24,284 bases of DNA, taken from assembly GCA_038223055.1 (NCBI GenBank), contig JBBRHF010000050.1:1-24284 (forward strand), in the 5' to 3' direction. Below, in pieces: positions 10,810 to 18,667 of this stretch. The notes beneath the pieces are model-generated. The model saw only the letters and a program-made list of their open reading frames with translations. It was not told the origin of the DNA and did not search any database. Source of the stretch: JBBRHF01 sp038223055. Its GTDB lineage: Bacteria; Actinomycetota; Actinomycetes; JACCUZ01. How positions within the stretch are numbered: position 1 is the first letter of the stretch; each line of letters begins with the position of its first letter. The position numbers and the translations under genes are program-made.

Positions 10810-11978
10810 GAGCCCCCACCACCCGCCCGCTGGAACAGCCCGTCGCGCGGGTCCTCCGCAGCGGTGGCCGCCTGGAACGCCTCCACCGCCTCACGAGCCT
10901 TGCCGGACAGCTTGGCCGGGACGACGACCTCGACCGTCACCAGCAGGTCGCCCTTGATCCCGTCGCGGCGGGTGACTCCACGGCCCTTCACCCGGAAGGT
11001 GCGCCCGTTGGACGTGCCCGGCGGCAGCTTGAGCGTCACCGGCGAGCCGCCCAGGGTGGGAATCCTGATGTCGGCACCGAGGGCGGCCTCGGCGAAGGTC
11101 ACCGGGACCGACAGGATCAGGTTGTCGACCTTGCGGCCGAACAACTCGTGCGGGCTGACGTGAACAGTGACCAGCAGGTCGCCAGCGGGACCGCCGTGCT
11201 CACCGGGCGCACCCTTGCCGCGCAATCGGATGGTCTGCCCGTCGCGAACCCCGGCCGGGATGCGGACGGTGAGGGTGCGGGTGCCGGTCGCGCGGCCGCT
11301 GCCGTGACACTCGGGGCAGGGGTCCTCGACGACCAGGCCGCGGCCATGGCATTCGCGGCAGGGCTCGGCGAAGGCGAAGCCGCCCTGGTTGCGGGTGGTT
11401 TGCCCGGTGCCAAGGCAGATCGGGCACTGGGTCGGCAACGAGCCGCCCCGGCCACCCGTGCCGTGACAGCTCGGGCACGCCTGCTCGCTGGCCATGCGCA
11501 ACGACACGGTCGCGCCGTCGACCGACTCGGCGAAGCCCAGCGTCACCTCGGACTCGAAGTCGGCACCACGGCGGGGAGCGGTCGGGTGGCCCGTGCGGGC
11601 ACCCCCGAACAGCCCACCCAGAATGTCGCCGAGTCCCCCGGCGCCCGCACCGGCTTGGTGGCCGAACAGGTCGCCCATGTCGAAACCCTGACCGGGGCGC
11701 CCGCCGGCGGGTGGCCGGCGGAACGCGCCGGAGCCCATCAGTGCCCGCGCCTCGTCGTACTCCTTGCGGGTCTTGTCGTCCGAGAGGATGTCGTAGGCCT
11801 CCGAGACGGCCTTGAAGCGATCCTCGGCCGCCTTGCCGCCGGACTCCCCCACGTTCTTGTCCGGGTGGAACTGGCGGGCGAGCTTGCGGTAGGCCTTCTT
11901 GATCTCGGCCGGTTGGGCGTCTTTGGGGACGCCCAAGGTCTTGTAGTAGTCCTTCTCGTAGAAGTCCTTCGCGCTCAT
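10806..11978 (-). CDS. dnaJ: DnaJ co-chaperone (Hsp40)
   Basis: 390 residues from ATG 11978, chosen for the strong AGGGGA box just upstream and the conserved start of the J domain; an upstream in-frame extension lacks family features. The J domain has HPD at 38-40. A Gly/Phe/Ala-rich region spans about 95-130. Four CxxCxGxG zinc motifs begin at residues 168, 185, 207 and 221. The C-terminal substrate-binding beta domain completes the protein. It stimulates DnaK ATPase and delivers clients. The gene lies 28 nt after grpE and overlaps hspR by 4 nt. It is the DnaJ1 type expected inside the HspR operon. Confidence 0.96.
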   Translation of the reverse strand: MSAKDFYEKDYYKTLGVPKDAQPAEIKKAYRKLARQFHPDKNVGESGGKAAEDRFKAVSEAYDILSDDKTRKEYDEARALMGSGAFRRPPAGGRPGQGFDMGDLFGHQAGAGAGGLGDILGGLFGGARTGHPTAPRRGADFESEVTLGFAESVDGATVSLRMASEQACPSCHGTGGRGGSLPTQCPICLGTGQTTRNQGGFAFAEPCRECHGRGLVVEDPCPECHGSGRATGTRTLTVRIPAGVRDGQTIRLRGKGAPGEHGGPAGDLLVTVHVSPHELFGRKVDNLILSVPVTFAEAALGADIRIPTLGGSPVTLKLPPGTSNGRTFRVKGRGVTRRDGIKGDLLVTVEVVVPAKLSGKAREAVEAFQAATAAEDPRDGLFQRAGGGGS

Positions 11979-12006
11979 GTGTCCCCTCCCCTCCGGCCGG
12001 TCATGA

Positions 12007-12777
12007 CTATGCGGATTGCGCGGCGTCTGGGTCCGCGACGCCGACGCGGGCGGCGCGCACGACCCGGTCACCGATGCGGTAGCCAGGCTGGAAAACCTGG
12101 ACGCACGTCGGCTCGGTCACCTCGGTGGAGTGGCTGTGGGTCAGCGCCTCGTGCACGTTGGGGTCGAACGCGTCGCCCACCGCGCCGAAGGTGGCAAGTC
12201 CGAGTCGCTCGACCGCACTTTCCAGCGCGTCGGCGACGGACTTGAAGCCTCCCTCAAGCTCACCGTGCTCGCGCGCCCGGCCGATGTCATCAAGCACCGG
12301 CAGCAGGGTGAGCAGCACGCCGGCAACCGCCTGTTCGCGGATCGCCACGCGGTCCCGCTCGACCCGCCGCCGGTAGTTGGCGTATTCCGCCTGCAGGCGC
12401 TGCAGGTCGGCGGTGCGCTCGGCGAGCACCGACTGCAGGGCCACGGTGGGGTCCTCCGGCTCGCTCTGGTCGGCCGCGCCGTTCGGGTCGGCCGCCCCGT
12501 TCGGGTCGGCTGGCGCGTTCGGGTCGGCTGGCGCGTTCGGGTCGGCTGGCGAGCTGGCGCCGGGCTGCGGACCGGCGCCGTCGGCGGCGACCTCACCCCC
12601 GACGGCGCCGCCGCCCGGGCCGGCGGGCCGGGGAGCGGGCGCTGCTGCCTGCTCCCGAACCGCGCCGGTCACCGGGTCGACGCGACGCAAGTCGCGGATG
12701 ATCGGCCCGTGCGGCCCCCGCTCGTCGCGCTCGTCGCGCTCGTCGCGCCCTTCCTGGGCTCCGGTGGGTGCGGTCAC
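12007..12777 (-). CDS. grpE: GrpE nucleotide exchange factor
   Basis: 256 residues, longer than the usual 180-220. The conserved GrpE core starts around residue 118: a coiled coil with LQRLQAEYANYRRR, VLLTLLPVLDDIGRA, and the C-terminal beta wing with FDPNVHEAL and GYRIGDRVVRAARV. It releases ADP from DnaK. The N-terminal 115 residues are low complexity, with a DER repeat near residue 10 and PADPN(A/G) repeats around 80-105 encoded by an 18-bp tandem array. The start is GTG 12777, overlapping the dnaK stop codon (GTGA), which indicates translational coupling. Confidence 0.95.
   Translation of the reverse strand: MTAPTGAQEGRDERDERDERGPHGPIIRDLRRVDPVTGAVREQAAAPAPRPAGPGGGAVGGEVAADGAGPQPGASSPADPNAPADPNAPADPNGAADPNGAADQSEPEDPTVALQSVLAERTADLQRLQAEYANYRRRVERDRVAIREQAVAGVLLTLLPVLDDIGRAREHGELEGGFKSVADALESAVERLGLATFGAVGDAFDPNVHEALTHSHSTEVTEPTCVQVFQPGYRIGDRVVRAARVGVADPDAAQSA
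12479..12553 (-). repeat. 18-bp tandem repeats inside grpE
   Basis: About four units of gttcgggtcggcNggcgc-like sequence (plus strand), encoding PADPNA/AADPNG on the minus strand. They lengthen the disordered N-terminal arm of GrpE without shifting frame, since the unit is a multiple of three. Confidence 0.85.
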
Positions 12778-14645
12778 TTGGTGTCGCCCTCATCGACGAT
12801 CTCAGCGTCCACCACGTCCTCGTCGCCGGAGGATCCGGCCGAACCATCGGCGCCCGGCGCGTCCGCGCCCGCGGCGGTCTCGGTGCCCTGCTGCGCGTAG
12901 AGAGCCGCGCCCAGCTTCTGGCTCGAGGTGGCGACCTTCTCGGTGGCGGTGCGGATCGAGGCCACCGCCGCCTCGTCGGTGCCCTCGAGCGCCTTCTTCA
13001 GCTCGACGAGCGCCTCCTCGACCTCGGCCTTGGTGGCCGCCGCCTCGCCCTCAGCGAACTTCTCGGCGTTGTCGGCGATGAACTTCTCGGTCTGGTAGAC
13101 CAACTGGTCGCCGGTGTTGCGGACCTCGGCCTCGTCGCGGCGGCGCTTGTCCTCGTCGGCGTGGGCCTCGGCGTCGCGCATCATCCGCTCGATGTCGTCC
13201 TTGGGCAGAGCGGAACCGCCGGTGATGGTCATCCGCTGCTCCTTGCCGGTGCCGAGGTCCTTGGCCGAGACGTGCACGATGCCGTTGGCGTCGATGTCGA
13301 AGGCGACCTCGATCTGCGGCACGCCACGGGGAGCGGGCGGCAAGCCGGTCAGCTCGAACATGCCGAGCTTCTTGTTGTAGGACGCCATCTCACGCTCGCC
13401 CTGGTAGACCTGGATCTGCACCGAGGGCTGGTTGTCGTCGGCCGTGGTGAAGATCTCCGATCGCTTGGTCGGGATCGTGGTGTTGCGCTCGATCAGCTTT
13501 GTCATGATGCCTCCCTTGGTCTCGATGCCGAGGGACAGCGGGGTGACATCGAGCAGCAGGACGTCCTTGACCTCACCCTTGAGCACACCGGCCTGCAGGC
13601 TGGCACCAATCGCCACGACCTCGTCCGGGTTGACCCCCTTGTTGGGCTCGCGCCCACCGGTGAGGTCCTTGACCAGGTCGACGACCGCGGGCATGCGGGT
13701 CGAGCCGCCGACGAGCACGACATGGTTGATGTCGGCCACCGCCAGGCCGCCGTCGCGCAACACAGACTGGAACGGGGTCTTGCACCGGTCGAGCAGGTCC
13801 GTGGTCATCTGCTGGAACTGCGAACGGGTGAGCTTCTCGTCCAGGTGCAGCGGGCCCGCGTCCGAGGCGGTGATGTAGGGCAGGTTGATCGTCGTCTCCA
13901 TCGAGGAGGAAAGCTCAATCTTGGCCTTCTCGGCGGCCTCGCGCAGCCGCTGCAGCGCCATCTTGTCCTTGGACAGGTCCACGCCGTGGGCGTTGACGAA
14001 TGCCTTGACCAGGTGATCGACGATGCGCTGGTCCCAGTCGTCGCCGCCGAGGTGGTTGTCACCGCTGGTCGCCTTGACCTCGACGACACCGCCGCCCAGC
14101 TCGAGCAGGGACACATCGAAGGTTCCGCCACCGAGGTCGAAGACGAGGATGGTCTGGTCGCTCTCGCCCTTGTCCAGCCCGTAGGCCAGCGCGGCCGCGG
14201 TGGGCTCGTTGACGATGCGCAGGACGTTGAGGCCCGCGATCTCGCCGGCCTCCTTGGTGGCCTGCCGCTGGGCGTCCTCGAAGTAAGCCGGGACGGTGAT
14301 GACAGCGTCGGTGATGGTCTCACCGAGGTAGGCCTCCGCGTCACGCTTGAGCTTCATCAGGACCCGGGCGCTGATCTCCTGCGGGCCGTATTTCTTGCCG
14401 TCGATGTCGACCGACCAGCCCTCGCCCATGTGCCGCTTGACCGAGCGGATGGTGCGGTCGACGTTGGTGACGGCCTGGCGCTTGGCGACCTCGCCGACCA
14501 GCACCTCTCCGTTCTTGGCGAAGGCGACGACGGACGGAGTCGTCCGCGACCCCTCGGCGTTGGCGATGACGGTGGGCTCGCCGCCCTCCAGGACCGAGAC
14601 GACGGAGTTGGTCGTCCCGAGGTCGATACCGACCGCACGTGCCAT
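12774..14645 (-). CDS. dnaK: DnaK chaperone (Hsp70)
   Basis: 623 residues, full length. The nucleotide-binding domain has GIDLGTTNS at 6-14, the VPAYFEDAQRQATK stretch, FDLGGGTFDVS and VGGSTRMP. The substrate-binding domain begins near DVTPLSLGIETKGG, and the alpha-helical lid is followed by a Gly/Ala/Asp-rich tail ending DVVDAEIVDE. It is the ATP-driven folding chaperone and the HspR co-repressor. ATG 14645 has a GGAGGA box at 14655-14660 (complement). It is the first gene of the chaperone operon and overlaps grpE by 4 nt. Confidence 0.98.
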   Translation of the reverse strand: MARAVGIDLGTTNSVVSVLEGGEPTVIANAEGSRTTPSVVAFAKNGEVLVGEVAKRQAVTNVDRTIRSVKRHMGEGWSVDIDGKKYGPQEISARVLMKLKRDAEAYLGETITDAVITVPAYFEDAQRQATKEAGEIAGLNVLRIVNEPTAAALAYGLDKGESDQTILVFDLGGGTFDVSLLELGGGVVEVKATSGDNHLGGDDWDQRIVDHLVKAFVNAHGVDLSKDKMALQRLREAAEKAKIELSSSMETTINLPYITASDAGPLHLDEKLTRSQFQQMTTDLLDRCKTPFQSVLRDGGLAVADINHVVLVGGSTRMPAVVDLVKDLTGGREPNKGVNPDEVVAIGASLQAGVLKGEVKDVLLLDVTPLSLGIETKGGIMTKLIERNTTIPTKRSEIFTTADDNQPSVQIQVYQGEREMASYNKKLGMFELTGLPPAPRGVPQIEVAFDIDANGIVHVSAKDLGTGKEQRMTITGGSALPKDDIERMMRDAEAHADEDKRRRDEAEVRNTGDQLVYQTEKFIADNAEKFAEGEAAATKAEVEEALVELKKALEGTDEAAVASIRTATEKVATSSQKLGAALYAQQGTETAAGADAPGADGSAGSSGDEDVVDAEIVDEGDTK

Positions 14646-14654
14646 GGCTGTTAA

Positions 14655-14716
14655 TCCTCCGGTGCAGAGTTGAGTGGGGCTGGCTCTATCCTGATGACAT
14701 CTTCCCGTCCTGTCAA
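14655..14716 (-). promoter_or_regulatory. dnaK promoter and ribosome binding site
   Basis: On the minus strand, TTGACA (complement of 14711-14716) is followed after exactly 17 bp by CAGGAT (complement of 14688-14693), close to the actinobacterial sigma-70-type consensus TTGACN/TAGRAT. A GGAGGA box (14655-14660) lies 9 nt before the dnaK ATG. The predicted leader is about 35-40 nt. Confidence 0.65.
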
Positions 14717-14720
14717 AATA

Positions 14721-14741
14721 CTTGAGCCTGCTGTCCTCAAC
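14721..14741. promoter_or_regulatory. HAIR-like HspR operator
   Basis: CTTGAGC, 7 nt, CCTCAAC resembles the HAIR consensus CTTGAGT-N7-ACTCAAG, with 6 of 7 and 5 of 7 matches in the half sites. It lies directly upstream of the dnaK -35 box, with hspR in the same operon. HspR binding is established for this element family; here it is inferred. Confidence 0.7.
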
Positions 14742-14770
14742 TCTGTCGCGACGCGGGATGTTCCCGCTGC

Positions 14771-14901
14771 CGCCCGGTCAGGGTCGCCCGGGTTCAGGGT
14801 CGCCCGGGTTCAGGGTCGTCCCGGTCAGGGGCGCCCGGTCAGGGGCGCCCGGTCAGGGTCGCCCGGTCAGGGGCGCCCGGTCAGGGGCGCCCGATCAGGG
14901 G
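14771..14901. repeat. Nine-copy 14-16 bp minisatellite
   Basis: Tandem units of cgcccggtcagggg: 14 bp in most copies, 16 bp at 14785-14800 and 14801-14816, and 15 bp at 14817-14831. Unit junctions form the palindrome GGGCGCCC. The array starts 30 bp upstream of the HAIR-like site and runs across the stop codon of the methyltransferase gene (14895-14897), whose last codon lies in unit nine. Confidence 0.9.
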
Positions 14902-15710
14902 CGGCGGGCCAGGGTGTGCCGCACCTGCTGGGTGAAGGACAGCCATCCGGAGCTCTCGGTCATCGGCCGCACCACCTCAGTCATCTGTCGGCGCACCGCG
15001 TCGTGCTCCCGCGGAGGCACCGCCTCCCACATGGCTCTCTGTCCGTGTGACCACGAGAACTCGAGCAGGTGCTCGGCGTCGCGGAATACGGCATCGACCG
15101 TCTGATGGACGGTCCGCACCGCGGTGAGGCCGGCGTCGCTCAGCAGCCGGGCGACGCCCTCGTCGGAGCCGAACGGCCCACGCGCTCCACTCGTGCGCGC
15201 GTCGAGCATCGCCGGCGGCAGGTAGGGGGTGAACACCGAGTCGACCTGCTTCCACTGCTCATCCTGCGGCCCGAACGTCGTCACGCCCAGCCGGCCCCCG
15301 CCCACGAGAAGCTGCGACCAGGTGCGGACCGCGGCGGCCGGGTCGGGGAGGAAGAACAGCACCAGCGAGGACGCGACGACGTCGTACGACGAGGGCTGAA
15401 GTCCGGGGGCGCTTGCATCTGCGACCCGCACCTCGACCTGCGGGAGATCGCGGACGTCCTGTGCGGTCAGCTCGACCATCCGGGGAGCGAGGTCGATCCC
15501 GAGCACCCGACCGGTCGGCCCGGCGGCCCGGGCCAGGGGGATCAGGGCCGCGCCGCGACCGCAGCCGACATCGAGCACGCACTCGCCCGGTTTCACGTCC
15601 AACTCGTCGACGAGGCCTTGGGCGATGGGCCGGAACCACGGAACTCCGACGTCGTCATAGGTGTCTGCCGCTCGGTCGAACACGCCGGCGATGCCTGTAG
15701 CGGGGGTCAT
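14895..15710 (-). CDS. SAM-dependent class I methyltransferase
   Basis: 271 residues from ATG 15710, where family similarity begins (IAGVFDRAADTYDDVG); an upstream frame extension is Arg-rich and unlike the family. Motif I is VLDVGCGRGAAL near residues 44-55. An acidic IDLAPRMV (ribose contact) and a D-A-S/L-VLFFLPDP segment follow, the usual Rossmann-like order. The N-terminus resembles UbiE/type 11 methyltransferases acting on small molecules. The substrate cannot be told. The stop codon falls inside the minisatellite. It is upstream of and co-directional with dnaK, but separated by 249 nt and the dnaK promoter. Confidence 0.8.
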   Translation of the reverse strand: MTPATGIAGVFDRAADTYDDVGVPWFRPIAQGLVDELDVKPGECVLDVGCGRGAALIPLARAAGPTGRVLGIDLAPRMVELTAQDVRDLPQVEVRVADASAPGLQPSSYDVVASSLVLFFLPDPAAAVRTWSQLLVGGGRLGVTTFGPQDEQWKQVDSVFTPYLPPAMLDARTSGARGPFGSDEGVARLLSDAGLTAVRTVHQTVDAVFRDAEHLLEFSWSHGQRAMWEAVPPREHDAVRRQMTEVVRPMTESSGWLSFTQQVRHTLARRP

Positions 15711-15814
15711 GGAGCGGACGCTGCCACGACGCCGCCGCGACTGTCCAGCAACCCACAAACGCTCCAGCACCTACCGGCGCTCCCGACCCCGCCAGTGCCG
15801 ACCGAGGCGGGAGG

Positions 15815-16828
15815 CTACGAGCCGTCCTCGGACCGGGCCTCCGCGGCGGCCGGCTGGTGTCGTCGCACGGCGCCCGCGTGGGCGCGCGCCGACGGGTCCC
15901 GACGCACCTTGGCGAGGCTCGCGAGGGTGGTGACGGCGAGGATGGCGACGATCAGACCAAGGGAGAGAAGGGTCGGGATCTGCGGGACACCCGAGGAGAC
16001 CGTGTGGCCCCAGTGCAGCATGAGCTTGACCCCGATGAGGGCCAGGACCACGGCCAGCCCGGTGGACAGGTAGACGAGCCGGTCGAGCAGGCCCTTGACC
16101 AGGAAGAACAGCGCGCGCAAGCCGAGCAGGGCGAATGCGTTGGCCGCGAAGACGATGAACGGCTCGCGGGTCACCCCGAAGACTGCCGGGATGCTGTCGA
16201 GGGCGAATAGCAGGTCGGTGCTGCCGATCGCGATCAGGACGATGAACAGCGGTGTCACCGCGCGACGGCCGTCCACGCGGGTGACCAGGCGGCCCTCGTC
16301 GTAGTCCATGGTTGTGGGCAGGACCCTGCGGGTGAGGCGGACCAGGGCGTTGTCCTCGACCTCCGGGTCCTCGTCGCGGTGCCGATAGAGCTGGACAGCG
16401 GTGAAGACCAGCACCAGGCCGAAGACCAGGAACATGAACGTGAACAGCTCGAGCAGGGCCGCGCCGACCAGGATGAACACGGTCCGCATCGCCAAGGCCA
16501 TCACGATGCCGAAGGTCAGGACCTTCTGCTGGTGGCGCTCCGGCACGGCGAAGGTGGTCATGATGATGACGAAGACGAACAGGTTGTCTACCGACAGGGA
16601 CTTCTCGACGAGATAGCCGGCGAAGTACTCCGTGCCGAAATCCCAGCCAGCCACCGAGCCGACGACGACGCCGAAGGCGACGGCGACCCCGATGTAGAAC
16701 AGCGACCAGGCGGTTGCTTCACGGAAACCGATGGCGTGCGGGCGCAGGGCACCCAAGGCCAGATCCGCCCCGAGCAGCACGAGAACGAGACCGATTGTCA
16801 GGATCCAACCGGTAGCCGTGACCTCCAT
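15815..16828 (-). CDS. TerC-family integral membrane protein
   Basis: 337 residues from ATG 16828, with GGAGG three nt upstream. About eight or nine hydrophobic spans. It carries the paired TerC motifs: EKSLSVDNLFVF (E75, D81) and STDLLFALDSIPAVFG (D205, D211), whose acidic residues are thought to bind metal. Family members include TerC (tellurite resistance context) and the manganese exporters Alx and MeeF/MeeY, which help metallate exported proteins. No other ter genes are present, so a manganese or metal efflux role is more likely than tellurite resistance (inference). The tail after the last span is charged and Ala/Arg-rich. The 95 bp upstream show no convincing riboswitch. Confidence 0.85.
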   Translation of the reverse strand: MEVTATGWILTIGLVLVLLGADLALGALRPHAIGFREATAWSLFYIGVAVAFGVVVGSVAGWDFGTEYFAGYLVEKSLSVDNLFVFVIIMTTFAVPERHQQKVLTFGIVMALAMRTVFILVGAALLELFTFMFLVFGLVLVFTAVQLYRHRDEDPEVEDNALVRLTRRVLPTTMDYDEGRLVTRVDGRRAVTPLFIVLIAIGSTDLLFALDSIPAVFGVTREPFIVFAANAFALLGLRALFFLVKGLLDRLVYLSTGLAVVLALIGVKLMLHWGHTVSSGVPQIPTLLSLGLIVAILAVTTLASLAKVRRDPSARAHAGAVRRHQPAAAEARSEDGS

Positions 16829-16924
16829 GGACCTCCGTTCAGTGGTGACCGTGTTCCGGACACTAACCAACGATCGTTTCGCCCCCGCAGTTCCGCCGGG
16901 CCCCGATGGCCGGGCGCGCCGCTG

Positions 16925-18214
16925 TCATCGAGGCGCCAGGATCCGGGCGACCGCGACCTGACCACGGGCCCGAGCGTGCTCCGCGGCGGCGACCCCGTCG
17001 CGGTCGCCGATCGCCGGGTCGGCTCCGGCGGCAAGCAGGATCCGGACGATCTGCTGGTAGCGCGCCGACCCGTCGCCGAGGATCACCGCCTCCAGCAGTG
17101 CCGTCCAGCCCAGATCGTTGACGTGGTTGACGGCGATGCCGGTCCGCACGACCCGGCGCACGTAGTCGACGTGCCCGCGCTCGCTGGCCGGGATCAGCGA
17201 CACCCCACCGAACCGGTTGCGGATGGTCAGGTCGGGATGGGCGGGCAGCAAGATCTCCAGCATGCCCACGCTGCCGGTCACCCCCGTGACCAGCCATGGC
17301 GTGTCGTGCCGGTCATCGAGGCGGTCCGGGTCGGCGCCCAGGGCAACGAGCAGCCGCGCGACGGCCCGGCGGTCGTGGGTGGCGGCCAGCAGCAGCGGAG
17401 TTCGGCCGCGGTCGTCGGTGACCTCTACGTCCGCCCCGGCCCGCACCGCGAGCGCGGCCCCGTCAGCGTCCCCCGTGGTGGCCGCGGCGAGCAGCGCCTG
17501 GTGTGGGGCAGAGCCGCTTGCCCCGGCGAGCGCGCGGGACAAGGTTGCTGCGATAGCGACCTGTCCCCGGGATCGTGCATGCTGCCGGGGAGCGATCCCG
17601 TCGCGGCGCGGCGGGAGGCGCAGGTCGGCACCTCCGGCCACCAGGAGGCGCACCGTGTCGCCGTAGCGCTGGGTCCCGTCGCCGAGGATGATCGCCTCGT
17701 GCAGGGCGGTCCAGCCCAGGTTGTTGACGTGGTCCGGGTCGATCGAGGTGCGCAGCAACCGGCCCACGACGTCCGCGTGACCTCGCTCGGCGGCGCGGAT
17801 CAGCGCCGTGCCGCGATAGCTGTCCAGGGACCGGACATCGGCGCCATGGCGCAAGACGAGGTCGAGCAGCCCCGGAAAGCCCTCGCTGGCCGCGATCAGG
17901 AACGCGCTCTGCTCGGTCCGGTCCTGATGGTTCACCTGCGCGCCGGCCCCGATCAGGCGCCGGGCGCGCGGCACGTCGTTTGCCCAGGCGGCCTTGATCA
18001 GCCGATCGTTGAGCCGGGCCAACGAGGTCTTGGTACGTGACGGCTCCACCACGGCGGTCCTCTCCGGGCCGGGCTTCTCCGGGCCGGGCGCCGAAGTCGA
18101 GGTCATCGTGCTTGGGGGCCGGACGGAGGCCGGCTCGGGTGCTGGCGGCGCAGAGCACGCACTGACGGCCATCAGCAGCCCGGCCGTGGCCAGCCGCAGA
18201 GATTGGTATACCAT
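16925..18214 (-). CDS. Ankyrin-repeat lipoprotein with duplicated ankyrin block
   Basis: 429 residues from ATG 18214. A lipoprotein signal (MVYQSLRLATAGLLMAVSAC) has the VSAC lipobox, cysteine at residue 20. A Pro/Ser/Thr-rich linker of about 45 residues follows, then ankyrin repeats to the C-terminus. Two blocks of about 175-190 residues are related: VNNLGWTALHEAIILGDG in the first matches VNDLGWTALLEAVILGDG in the second, and HARSRGQVAIA matches HARARGQVAVA. It should be tethered to the outer face of the membrane and bind a protein partner there, which is unknown. The gene is divergent from the DUF4235 gene, with two palindromes at its start. Ankyrin proteins sometimes pair with catalases or toxins, but none is next to it. 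Confidence 0.82.
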   Translation of the reverse strand: MVYQSLRLATAGLLMAVSACSAPPAPEPASVRPPSTMTSTSAPGPEKPGPERTAVVEPSRTKTSLARLNDRLIKAAWANDVPRARRLIGAGAQVNHQDRTEQSAFLIAASEGFPGLLDLVLRHGADVRSLDSYRGTALIRAAERGHADVVGRLLRTSIDPDHVNNLGWTALHEAIILGDGTQRYGDTVRLLVAGGADLRLPPRRDGIAPRQHARSRGQVAIAATLSRALAGASGSAPHQALLAAATTGDADGAALAVRAGADVEVTDDRGRTPLLLAATHDRRAVARLLVALGADPDRLDDRHDTPWLVTGVTGSVGMLEILLPAHPDLTIRNRFGGVSLIPASERGHVDYVRRVVRTGIAVNHVNDLGWTALLEAVILGDGSARYQQIVRILLAAGADPAIGDRDGVAAAEHARARGQVAVARILAPR

Positions 18215-18229
18215 CTGCTTGGTATACCA
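18203..18229. promoter_or_regulatory. Twin TGGTATACCA palindromes at the ankyrin gene start
   Basis: The 10-bp perfect palindrome TGGTATACCA occurs at 18204-18213 and again at 18220-18229, centres 16 bp apart, within an 11-bp direct repeat. The first overlaps the ankyrin-gene ATG (18212-18214). The second contains TATACC, placed to serve as a -10 box with transcription starting at or near the ATG; TTGCCG lies 18 bp further upstream. This looks like a tandem operator over a leaderless promoter. The regulator is unknown. Confidence 0.55.
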
Positions 18230-18322
18230 CCTAAGGCGAGGCGGCGGCAACCGGACGGTTGGCCGGTGCGCCCGCGGGCATGGTGGGTGCAGAGCACCCC
18301 GTCGTACGAGCAGGGAGAACGC

Positions 18323-18613
18323 ATGGCCGGCCGCAACGCATCGATGACCTGGAAGATCTTTGGCACGGTCTCCGCAGTCGCGGCCGGGATCGCGGCGCGC
18401 AAGGTCCTGGTCACAACGTTCACCAAGACCACCGGGAAGAACCCGCCGGCCAACCCGGAGGCCCCGGACACCAGTTGGGCGGAGGCGGCCGGGTGGGCGC
18501 TGCTCAGCGGGGCGATGATGGGCCTGGCCCGGATGCTCGCGACCCGCAAGGCGGCGAGCTACTACCGGCGTTCGACCGGTCACCTGCCGCCCGGCATGGA
18601 AGAAGTCTCCTGA
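18323..18613 (+). CDS. DUF4235 small membrane protein
   Basis: 96 residues. ATG 18323 has an AGGGAGA box at 18312-18318, 4 nt away. A hydrophobic N-terminal segment (IFGTVSAVAAGIAARKV), a central polar NPPANPEAP loop, a second hydrophobic segment (WALLSGAMMGLARMLATRKA) and a Tyr/Arg tail match the actinobacterial DUF4235 family of unknown function. It is divergent from the ankyrin lipoprotein gene, whose start lies 109 bp away. Confidence 0.8.
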   Translation: MAGRNASMTWKIFGTVSAVAAGIAARKVLVTTFTKTTGKNPPANPEAPDTSWAEAAGWALLSGAMMGLARMLATRKAASYYRRSTGHLPPGMEEVS

Positions 18614-18667
18614 CGGCGGCAGCGAAGATCGGGGCCAACTAGCCGGGCTTCGTCGTAGGCTCGGTGC

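Noticed and set aside
12768..14654. 628-codon plus-strand frame opposite dnaK
   Set aside because: It is the known antisense-of-dnaK open frame found in high-GC genomes. DnaK itself is unambiguous on the minus strand.
14771..14901. Possible CRISPR array
   Set aside because: The units are directly adjacent and only 14-16 bp long, with no spacers and no cas genes. It is a minisatellite.
16829..16924. yybP-ykoY manganese riboswitch upstream of the TerC gene
   Set aside because: The family is often controlled this way, but the leader is short and the conserved riboswitch core could not be seen.
16379..18040. 553-codon plus-strand frame
   Set aside because: It is antisense to the TerC and ankyrin genes, with no recognisable domain, and it crosses the intergenic region without a sensible start.
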